A stretch of 6,723 nucleotides of DNA from an uncultured Ignavibacteria bacterium. Its GTDB lineage: Bacteria; Bacteroidota; Ignavibacteria; Kapaibacteriales; UBA961. Made by a program: the position numbers and the translations under genes. Each line of letters opens with the position of its first letter. Position 1 is the first letter of the stretch. The stretch spans positions 1-6,723 of the forward strand of contig CALMMI010000324.1 in assembly GCA_937868245.1 (NCBI GenBank). The letters run 5' to 3'. The notes under the pieces are model-generated. The model saw only the letters and a program-made list of their open reading frames with translations, made no database searches and was not told the DNA's origin. This document shows positions 1-6,114 of the stretch, piece by piece.

Positions 1-3000
1 CTGCTGCTTCCATATCTCCTCCGAATGAAATTGCATCCATAAGAGGCTCAGTTGATTGAGCGGTTTGTGCAACCTTCCATGAATTTGTATGAGATGTATT
101 CAATCGTTTATACATCGTAAAAACGGATGGATTACCGGCATCAGCAGCTGTAATTTTTCCTACCCGGGAGAATTGGATACTGTCGATACCAACCGAAGTG
201 ACAGGATTCCCCTTTTCGTTCCATCCGCGAATCATCCACCAAGAGCGACCAAGGCTGTTTGAAGCAGGCATTGAATCCGGCATTGTGCTGAATCGATATG
301 CGGCAATTTCAGAAGCAATCGTTGGTTTTAGGAAAAGGGTGATTCCCGTTGTTGGGAAATTCATTTTTCCTTCGGTGGCAGCTAATCTTGAAGTAACTCC
401 CCGTCCGATTGGTGCGGTTGACGCAATGTGTGTACCACCTCCATTGGCAGCATGTGCTGTACCGAAACTTCGGTCGAATATTGTGTTTTCCTGAGCTTCA
501 TTGAATTGATAATAAGCAACAGGACTTTCATCGGCTTTTTCACCACGAATCAAATGCATTTGCTCGCGAATTTCATTTTGAGATAAAGCACGGTTATACA
601 CTTTCAATTCTTCAATTTCACCTCTGAAATTCCCGCCTTGTCCCGGCAGTCCTCCGCCTATTTCAAATGGAGTGTGAGATAAATCGAATCCTGCAAAATT
701 TCCTTTATATTCCCATTTTTCTCCGTCTCTATAAAGAGTGGCTTTCACTGAATCTATAGTGATAGCTACATGTGTCCATTGATTAATAGGCAGATCAAAT
801 GGCGATGTCAATTGATAGGGAACATCCCGCCAATAGAACGTAAGGTTTGTATTAGGTCTGTATCCCTGGAATGAGAACCCGAATGAAAATCCTATATTGC
901 TATTCCAATTCGAGAGTATCTGTGAAAACGATTGTTGAATTGTATCGAGTTTTACCCACATACTTACCGTGAAAGCAGTTGCTCCTGCAAGTGCGGGTAT
1001 TGAATCGATACGTCCAACATCATTATTCTTTGATAGCGACAGAGCTTGCCCCGGAATCCACTCAGGTTCGCACACACTTGGAAGGACATTGATAAAATTA
1101 TCGACAAGTTTGCTGTTGCTTGTTCCGTTTGTATTATTTACAGTAAGGGTAGCTGCGTACACACCCGGTTTGTCGTAAACTACACGAGGATTACGAACAC
1201 TCGGCGAACTTACATAACTTGCCCCCAGGAATTTCCAGAGGTACGTTGCACCTGTTTTATTCAATACAGAATAGTCGGTAAATTGAATCGTATCCCGCGA
1301 ACATTGGCTTACCGAGCGGTCAGCCATAGGCTGAGCCAATGGGTTCGATTGTTCGAATAACGGTGCATCCCATACACCCATGCTTGTACCCATACGTAAC
1401 CTTCCATCTCGATAGAAACACTTCATTCCCCGTATGGTGAGCGCAACCGGAAGTCCATCGCTATACGACTGCCAATCCGCCATAGATGCGTTACGATAGA
1501 ATATTTTTCCACCATCACATGCTAAATACACACCACCATCTGTTCCCATTTGATGGATTATATCGCTTGAGGTTGATTTACCGATTGTAGGTGTCGTCAA
1601 GTTCTGCCATGTCTTTCCTCCATCGGTGGTTTTGAATACTTTATTCGCAGCACTCCCTGCCCTGTATGCTACCCACAGTTCATTTTCATTTGTGCCCGAT
1701 ACCGTAATTTGCGATACCCGTCGTTCTCCCCCACTTGTATTTTCAGGATTTGCACATGCAGTCCACGTTTTACCTCCATCTTCAGTTCTCCATATTTTAC
1801 CGTCGTATAAAGTGTTAGAACGTTGGGTAATATACATTACATTTGGGTTGCTTCTCGATATTTCAATATGCTCGATTACTGCATCTTTATCAGTAGTTGC
1901 AAAGATTGAATCAAATTTTGCACCGCCATTCTCACTTTTCCAGAGAGTTGCACCACTACCTAACCATACGACATTGCTATAGCGCGGGTCCCAGACCATG
2001 TCGCTGTATTCCATCAGATAATAACTTTCATTCGGGTATTTACTCATGGCAATGGAAGTCACCTTCCCATCTGATGTTGATGGGACTCTATACCCTCCTA
2101 TATCTGAGAAATAACACGTTCGTGCATCGGCAGGGTTAATATATCCTGTTGCTGCCTCCCCACCTCCCATACGCAGGAAAGTACTTTGGTAGTTTTCATG
2201 TCGGACTGTGTTTCCGTTATGATAACGCCCACCGACCACAACGTCTTCATTCCACCCTTGGTCAAAGCCCCAAAAATCTGATCCGAATATTCCTTTAACG
2301 CGGGCATCGGCGTTCTTGGTGTCTGTGAAAAAATCAGATGAATAGGTTATTCCGCCGTCGGTAGCAATCCAAGTATCGTTTCCTATTGCCTTCATTTCCT
2401 GAATATCAGGGTGTATTGGGAATGGTCCCGAATATCCACCGGTTTCAGCGAAAGTAACTCCGCCGTCGGTAGATTTATAGCCGGTCGTTGTTGCCACAAT
2501 AACGTCGTTCGGGTTTGTCTGTGAAACGACAATACTCATGTCATAATATCCCTGACCGTTATTCACTTTTAGTTGATTTGTTCCACCTTTTGCTGTCACA
2601 ATCCAATTTTCTCCTCCATCATCTGATCGAAGAACTCTTGGCAAACTATCAGAAAGAAGGAGTGCATAGATTTTCTTACTGTCAGCAGTTGTAATACCAA
2701 GTCTTCCTTCACCACCTTTGAGTCCTGTTACCCACCCGTTTGTTCTTGCTGTAAAGGTTGCACCGTCATCAGTGGATTTCCATAACTCATAGAAATTTGT
2801 GATCTTATTTTGCTTCAGAACAACAATTTCATTGGGTGTATTATTCAGAATCTCAATATCAGTTATAACATCGGTTAGTACTTGTTTCCACGTTACACCG
2901 GCATCTGTACTTCTAAATAAACCTTGTGTTGTTCCCGCGAGGTAAAGATTCGGATTAGCGTAGCATATTTCAATATCATGCACCCACATATCGTTTTTCT

Positions 3001-3688
3001 GAAAAATAGTTACCCAGGTTACCCCGCCATCAGTGGTTTTACGAATCGCATTGTCTGTACCGAGAATAAATATAGCAGGGTCGGTTGGGTGTATGCTGAT
3101 TGCTTCTGTACCGAGCAGATAATTTGCACCGATTTGTTCCCATGATTTCCCTTTGTTGGTAGTGCGGAATATACCACCCGGCTCCGTACCAACGACAAGG
3201 ATATTGGGATTGGAACGTGAAACATCGAATCCATATATATTTGCCTGCCATGGGCTTACAGTTTGAACTGCAACGTCGCTTTTCAACCATCGGGTTTCCA
3301 TATCAAACGGTTGCCATACGGTGGATGCAATGCCGGGCTTTTTTGCTGAAGAAGTTTGCTCTCTGCTTGTGCGCCAAGCATTCATTTCTACAGCAGTATT
3401 CGGCGTGTGAACTATACCATCTGTACCAATAAACGGAAGTGAGGCAGCACGCCACCGTTTGTACAAGCGCGTATATGCGTTTTTCTCGAATGTATGAGTT
3501 TGATAATATTCTTTGTAAGCCTTTTCCAGCTCAATAACATTTACAGGCTTTTTATATAAAAGCTTTGCCCATGATGGCATGGAATCAGTTTGAGGAGGAA
3601 TTAGAGTAGGGTCGAGCGAATATTGCGCTTGTGCGGAGCTAACCATTACAAGAAGCACACTAACCAATAGGGTAAAGGAACGGGTCAT
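1..3688 (-). CDS. Large secreted Asp-box (BNR) propeller, PKD and LamG domain protein, 3' end missing
   Basis: The frame is open for 1229 codons (2-3688) and leaves the window without a stop, so the C-terminus is missing. The ATG at 3686-3688 is chosen because a signal peptide follows directly: Arg3, hydrophobic core residues 5-16, probable cleavage after AQA at 21/22. The only upstream alternative before the in-frame stop at 3773-3775 is a TTG. No clear Shine-Dalgarno site is present. Domains: conserved segment 38-80 (PSWAKLLY...YKRWR); Asp-box propeller about 140-710 with ten motifs; PKD-like domain about 793-872 (YLWKF near 818, PGVYAATLTV 841-850); LamG/concanavalin A-like jellyroll about 884-1045 (MWVKL near 911, NQWTHVAI near 971, LKVYNRALS near 1030); YYQFNE at 1059-1064; then about 165 residues I cannot assign. 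Proteins of this build are usually exported and often end in a type IX sorting domain; that end would lie outside the window. Exact function and ligand are unknown. It is transcribed divergently from typA. Confidence 0.93.
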   Translation of the reverse strand, partial: MTRSFTLLVSVLLVMVSSAQAQYSLDPTLIPPQTDSMPSWAKLLYKKPVNVIELEKAYKEYYQTHTFEKNAYTRLYKRWRAASLPFIGTDGIVHTPNTAVEMNAWRTSREQTSSAKKPGIASTVWQPFDMETRWLKSDVAVQTVSPWQANIYGFDVSRSNPNILVVGTEPGGIFRTTNKGKSWEQIGANYLLGTEAISIHPTDPAIFILGTDNAIRKTTDGGVTWVTIFQKNDMWVHDIEICYANPNLYLAGTTQGLFRSTDAGVTWKQVLTDVITDIEILNNTPNEIVVLKQNKITNFYELWKSTDDGATFTARTNGWVTGLKGGEGRLGITTADSKKIYALLLSDSLPRVLRSDDGGENWIVTAKGGTNQLKVNNGQGYYDMSIVVSQTNPNDVIVATTTGYKSTDGGVTFAETGGYSGPFPIHPDIQEMKAIGNDTWIATDGGITYSSDFFTDTKNADARVKGIFGSDFWGFDQGWNEDVVVGGRYHNGNTVRHENYQSTFLRMGGGEAATGYINPADARTCYFSDIGGYRVPSTSDGKVTSIAMSKYPNESYYLMEYSDMVWDPRYSNVVWLGSGATLWKSENGGAKFDSIFATTDKDAVIEHIEISRSNPNVMYITQRSNTLYDGKIWRTEDGGKTWTACANPENTSGGERRVSQITVSGTNENELWVAYRAGSAANKVFKTTDGGKTWQNLTTPTIGKSTSSDIIHQMGTDGGVYLACDGGKIFYRNASMADWQSYSDGLPVALTIRGMKCFYRDGRLRMGTSMGVWDAPLFEQSNPLAQPMADRSVSQCSRDTIQFTDYSVLNKTGATYLWKFLGASYVSSPSVRNPRVVYDKPGVYAATLTVNNTNGTSNSKLVDNFINVLPSVCEPEWIPGQALSLSKNNDVGRIDSIPALAGATAFTVSMWVKLDTIQQSFSQILSNWNSNIGFSFGFSFQGYRPNTNLTFYWRDVPYQLTSPFDLPINQWTHVAITIDSVKATLYRDGEKWEYKGNFAGFDLSHTPFEIGGGLPGQGGNFRGEIEELKVYNRALSQNEIREQMHLIRGEKADESPVAYYQFNEAQENTIFDRSFGTAHAANGGGTHIASTAPIGRGVTSRLAATEGKMNFPTTGITLFLKPTIASEIAAYRFSTMPDSMPASNSLGRSWWMIRGWNEKGNPVTSVGIDSIQFSRVGKITAADAGNPSVFTMYKRLNTSHTNSWKVAQTAQSTEPLMDAISFGGDMEAA
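1607..3163 (-). repeat. Ten Asp-box (BNR) motifs within the secreted protein
   Basis: Protein-level repeats of the form S/T-x-D-x-G-x-T-W/F. Read along the protein they are TTNKGKSW (3140-3163), TTDGGVTW (3014-3037), STDAGVTW (2888-2911), STDDGATF (2753-2776), SDDGGENW (2603-2626), STDGGVTF (2450-2473), ATDGGITY (2342-2365), SENGGAKF (1913-1936), TEDGGKTW (1763-1786) and TTDGGKTW (1607-1630). Several are preceded by an NPN-containing strand such as SRSNPN or YANPN and a G(T)-rich strand, the usual blade pattern of sortilin/sialidase-like beta-propellers. Seven motifs fall at residues 176-449 and three at 585-694, with a motif-free gap between. Asp-boxes are structural turns and do not show catalysis. 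Confidence 0.88.
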
Positions 3689-3726
3689 AATTGTTTTGGA
3701 ACTATGGAACAAGCTGAGTTGCTGTG

Positions 3727-3734
3727 CAAATTTA
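3727..3734 (-). promoter_or_regulatory. Candidate -7 box for the secreted-protein gene
   Basis: On the minus strand this reads TAAATTTG, an exact match to the TAnnTTTG -7 element used by the primary sigma factor of Bacteroidota. It lies 38 nt upstream of the start codon at 3688. A TTTG (3759-3762, minus strand) lies 24 nt further upstream, longer than the usual spacing of about 19-21 nt for the -33 element, so the -33 assignment is weak. A transcript from here would have a leader of roughly 30 nt. Confidence 0.4.
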
Positions 3735-3903
3735 TCAAAAATAATTCCGACGGTAATGCAAATTTTAAAAGTCTATGGAAATAAGATAAATTACAACTTT
3801 CATTGAATCGGATCTACACTTCTAAAAATACGATTGGATACGTTTTACAAACCCCGAATTCACATTTCCAAAGTTTGATGCCAATTCTTAGCTAAGTTTT
3901 TCG

Positions 3904-3911
3904 TATTTTTG
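3904..3911 (+). promoter_or_regulatory. Candidate -7 box for typA
   Basis: The sequence TATTTTTG matches TAnnTTTG, the Bacteroidota -7 element, and ends 38 nt before the typA start codon. A TTTG at 3874-3877 is the nearest -33-like match, but the spacing of 26 nt is too long for a confident pair. A 10-nt perfect palindrome, CTTAGCTAAG, sits between them at 3887-3896; it may be chance in AT-rich DNA. Confidence 0.4.
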
Positions 3912-3941
3912 CGCTTATGTACAGATTTTATTATTATTTCT

Positions 3942-3946
3942 AAGGA
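3942..3946 (+). promoter_or_regulatory. Ribosome binding site of typA
   Basis: AAGGA lies only 3 nt before the ATG at 3950, closer than the usual 5-9 nt. The overlapping TAA at 3941-3943 is in frame with typA, so translation cannot begin upstream and the ATG at 3950 is the earliest possible start. Confidence 0.5.
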
Positions 3947-3949
3947 TTT

Positions 3950-5791
3950 ATGAGTAGTACGACTCGCCCAGATATTCGGAATATCGCTATCATTGCCCAC
4001 GTGGATCACGGCAAAACCACCCTTGTTGACCATCTTTTACGACAATCCGGTACTTTCCGCGAAAACCAAGTGGTTGCAGAACGTATCATGGATTCCAATG
4101 ACCTTGAACGCGAAAAAGGCATTACCATCATGGCTAAAAACGCCTCCGTACATTGGAAAGGCACAAAAATTAATATTGTAGATACTCCCGGTCACTCTGA
4201 TTTTGGTGGTGAAGTAGAGCGTATTTTGAGTATGGTAAGCGGTGTGTTGCTGCTTGTGGATGCTGCAGAAGGTCCATTGCCCCAAACACGTTTTGTTCTT
4301 AAGAAGGCATTGGAGTTACACCTTGTTCCAATCGTTGTTATCAATAAAATCGACCGTTCGGATGCCAGACCTGAAGAAGTATTGGATGAAATCCTTGATC
4401 TATTCATTGCTCTTGGTGCTGATTACGACCAATTGCATTTCCCTGTTATATATGCAATTTCAAAGCAAGGTATTGCAAGACGCTCATTGGTAGATGATTC
4501 AATGACACTTGCCCCGCTTTTTGAAACGATTATTGACACGATTCCCGGTCCGAAATATGACATGGAAAACCCATTCCAAATGATCATTACAGCTCTCGGT
4601 TGGAGTGATTATGTAGGTCGTATTGCTATCGGACGTATCCATTCAGGTAGAGTTCAAGTGGGAGATTCCGTAGTTCTGATTCATCTTGACGGTTCGAAAG
4701 AACAACAAAAGATTACAAAAATGTACTCCTACGAAGGTGTGAATCAAATGCCTATCGAGAGTGCTGAATCAGGTGAAATTATCGCACTTTCAGGTTTTGA
4801 GAATGTATATATCAGTGAAACGATTTCCGACTCATCAAATCCTGTGGCACTACCGTATGTAAATATCGAAGAGCCGACAATTGCGATGTATTTCTGTGTG
4901 AATACCTCTCCATTTGCCGGACGCGAAGGCAAGCACGTTACCACACCGAAACTTCGTGACCGTCTCTACCGCGAGCTTCGTATGAACGTTGCTCTCCGTG
5001 TAGAAGATACAGACCAAGCGGATGTATTCAAAGTATCCGGTCGTGGTGAATTACAGTTAGCAATCCTTATCGAAACAATGCGCCGTGAAGGCTATGAGTT
5101 TGCGGTTTCAAAACCGGAAGTTCTTATGAAACGCGACGAGAATGGTGCGCTTCTTGAACCGATTGAACACGTACTTGTAGATGTTCCCGATAAACACGTA
5201 GGTACAGTTATTGAAATTCTCGGAAGACGTAAAGGCGAAATGGTAAATATGACACCACAAGGTGATATTATCCGTGCTGAGTTCTATGTGCCTGCACGTG
5301 GATTGATCGGTTTCCGTACAGAGTTCCTTACTTCAACTCGCGGTGAAGGTATCATCCACCATACGTTCCATGATTTTATGCCGTACAAGGGCTTAATCAG
5401 CGGACGTACAAAGGGTTCGATGGTTTCTATGGAAAACGGAACTGCTACAGGATATTCACTCGAAAGTGTTCAGGAACGCGGAGTATTGTTTATTGATCCG
5501 GGTATGGAAATTTACGAAGGAATGGTTGTAGGCGAAAATGCCCGCGAGGAAGACATTCAAGTAAATCCTTGCCGTGCAAAACACCTTACAAACATGCGTG
5601 CTTCCGGTTCGGATGGTATTATTAAACTTGAAACACCACGCAAAATGAGTTTGGAGCAATATATCGAGTTTATCGAAGATGATGAACTACTCGAAGTATC
5701 TCCGGTTTCAATTCGTGTCCGTAAGAAAATCCTTGATACAAATATGCGCCTTCGCGCTCAGAAAAAGCAAAAAGCACTTGATGAAGTTTGA
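3950..5791 (+). CDS. typA: Ribosome-associated translational GTPase TypA/BipA
   Basis: This is a complete 613-residue protein; the family is usually about 605-615 residues. TypA/BipA is a cytoplasmic GTPase of the EF-G/LepA class that binds the ribosome and supports 50S assembly and growth under cold or other stress. Visible GTPase motifs: G1 AHVDHGKT (16-23), G2 region EREKGITI (53-60), G3 DTPGH (78-82, with the catalytic His82), G4 NKID (132-135) and a G5-position segment AISKQG (169-174). A beta-barrel domain II (about 205-300), an EF-G domain III-like part (about 320-395, including SGRGELQLAILIETMRREG) and a domain V-like part (about 400-480, including RGLIGFR) follow. The TypA-specific C-terminal domain (about 480-613) carries NPCRAKHLTNMRASGSD. 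The start fits the family, in which RNIAIIAHVDHGKT lies near the N-terminus, and an in-frame stop lies just upstream. It appears to be a single-gene transcript: divergent neighbour on the left, strong terminator on the right. Confidence 0.98.
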   Translation: MSSTTRPDIRNIAIIAHVDHGKTTLVDHLLRQSGTFRENQVVAERIMDSNDLEREKGITIMAKNASVHWKGTKINIVDTPGHSDFGGEVERILSMVSGVLLLVDAAEGPLPQTRFVLKKALELHLVPIVVINKIDRSDARPEEVLDEILDLFIALGADYDQLHFPVIYAISKQGIARRSLVDDSMTLAPLFETIIDTIPGPKYDMENPFQMIITALGWSDYVGRIAIGRIHSGRVQVGDSVVLIHLDGSKEQQKITKMYSYEGVNQMPIESAESGEIIALSGFENVYISETISDSSNPVALPYVNIEEPTIAMYFCVNTSPFAGREGKHVTTPKLRDRLYRELRMNVALRVEDTDQADVFKVSGRGELQLAILIETMRREGYEFAVSKPEVLMKRDENGALLEPIEHVLVDVPDKHVGTVIEILGRRKGEMVNMTPQGDIIRAEFYVPARGLIGFRTEFLTSTRGEGIIHHTFHDFMPYKGLISGRTKGSMVSMENGTATGYSLESVQERGVLFIDPGMEIYEGMVVGENAREEDIQVNPCRAKHLTNMRASGSDGIIKLETPRKMSLEQYIEFIEDDELLEVSPVSIRVRKKILDTNMRLRAQKKQKALDEV

Positions 5792-5816
5792 TAGGTTTTT
5801 GAATGTTTTATGAAAT

Positions 5817-5856
5817 AAAAATGGACGGTAACATTAGATTGTTACCGTCCATTTTT
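5817..5856. terminator. Intrinsic, probably bidirectional terminator after typA
   Basis: A perfect inverted repeat has a GC-containing core, ATGGACGGTAAC (5821-5832) pairing with GTTACCGTCCAT (5841-5852). Flanking A and T tracts extend it to about 17 bp around a 6-nt loop (5834-5839). On the plus strand it ends in a run of eight T (5852-5859), 60 nt after the typA stop. On the minus strand the exit is TTTTATTT, so it could also stop transcription from the convergent gene at 6115-6723. Confidence 0.92.
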
Positions 5857-5895
5857 TTTGTTTCCTAAGATTCTCCTGAGTCTTTCTTTTTTTAA

Positions 5896-5922
5896 CGTAA
5901 AGGGCGCAAAGGAACGCAAACG
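5896..5922. repeat. Short CGCAAAGG-type repeat cluster
   Basis: Three near-copies lie in a row at 9-10 nt spacing: CGTAAAGG (5896-5903), CGCAAAGG (5905-5912) and CGCAAACG (5915-5922). Short degenerate repeats of this CGCAAAG kind occur between genes in many bacterial genomes; that is from memory and not checked. The cluster directly precedes the palindromic array and may be part of the same intergenic element. No coding function is visible. Confidence 0.5.
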
Positions 5923-5928
5923 TTTTCT

Positions 5929-6073
5929 GCTCCGATAGGAGCGGCATAGTAATAGTTGCAAGAACACAAAGAAATTTCAAGCACCATCGGAGCGACATAG
6001 TAATAGAAACAGTGCGACAAGAAATCTCAAGCTCCATCGGGAGCGGCATATTCTTTATGTCGCTCCGATGGAG
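5929..6073. repeat. Palindromic repeat array, three units with a 50-52 nt period
   Basis: Units begin at 5929, 5981 and 6031. Each opens with a small palindrome (GCTCCGATAGGAGC, GCACCATCGGAGC, GCTCCATCGGGAGC) followed by GGCATA or GACATA. Units 1 and 2 continue with identical GTAATAG. Units 2 and 3 are also preceded by the same AGAAATYTCAAGC segment (Y = T or C), so the repeated unit spans nearly the whole period. After unit 3 the core recurs in inverted orientation (6057-6073). The stretches between cores are partly conserved and only about 25 nt, unlike CRISPR spacers. It lies between two convergent genes and has no credible reading frame. Confidence 0.8.
6032..6073. repeat. Long hairpin at the end of the repeat array
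   Basis: The left arm 6032-6049 (CTCCATCGGGAGCGGCAT) pairs with the right arm 6057-6073 (ATGTCGCTCCGATGGAG) over 17 positions, with one bulged G and one G-T (G-U in RNA) pair, around a 7-nt loop at 6050-6056. It starts 41 nt beyond the stop codon of the minus-strand gene. No T run follows on either strand, so it is not a standard intrinsic terminator, though it could protect the 3' end of that transcript. Confidence 0.75.
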
Positions 6074-6114
6074 GTTTGTTGTTTTGGGGTTATATTTCGA
6101 TTACTATGAATCCC

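Noticed and set aside
1607..3163. Recurring DNA strings such as CCGCCGTCGGTAG that look like nucleotide repeats.
   Set aside because: They encode the Asp-box motif of the propeller in one frame; the repetition is at protein level and irregularly spaced.
198..3432. Many short open frames (69-118 codons) on both strands inside 1-3688.
   Set aside because: All overlap the continuous 1229-codon minus-strand frame, which carries recognisable domains; the short frames have no start signals or protein-like composition.
3887..3896. Palindrome CTTAGCTAAG as an operator for typA.
   Set aside because: Ten bases of AT-rich palindrome is weak evidence, there is no regulator in the window, and typA is generally housekeeping.
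5868..5893. A second terminator: 6-bp AGATTC/GAGTCT stem followed by a T-rich run.
   Set aside because: The stem is short with a T-G mismatch, and the strong hairpin just upstream already explains termination.
5834..6049. A 71-codon minus-strand frame between typA and the AT-rich gene.
   Set aside because: It is made of terminator and palindromic repeat sequence, has no ribosome binding site that I can see, and its translation shows no recognisable domain.
5929..6073. Possible CRISPR array.
   Set aside because: Only three units, with imperfect repeats, spacing sequence partly shared between units, and one core inverted; no cas genes in view.
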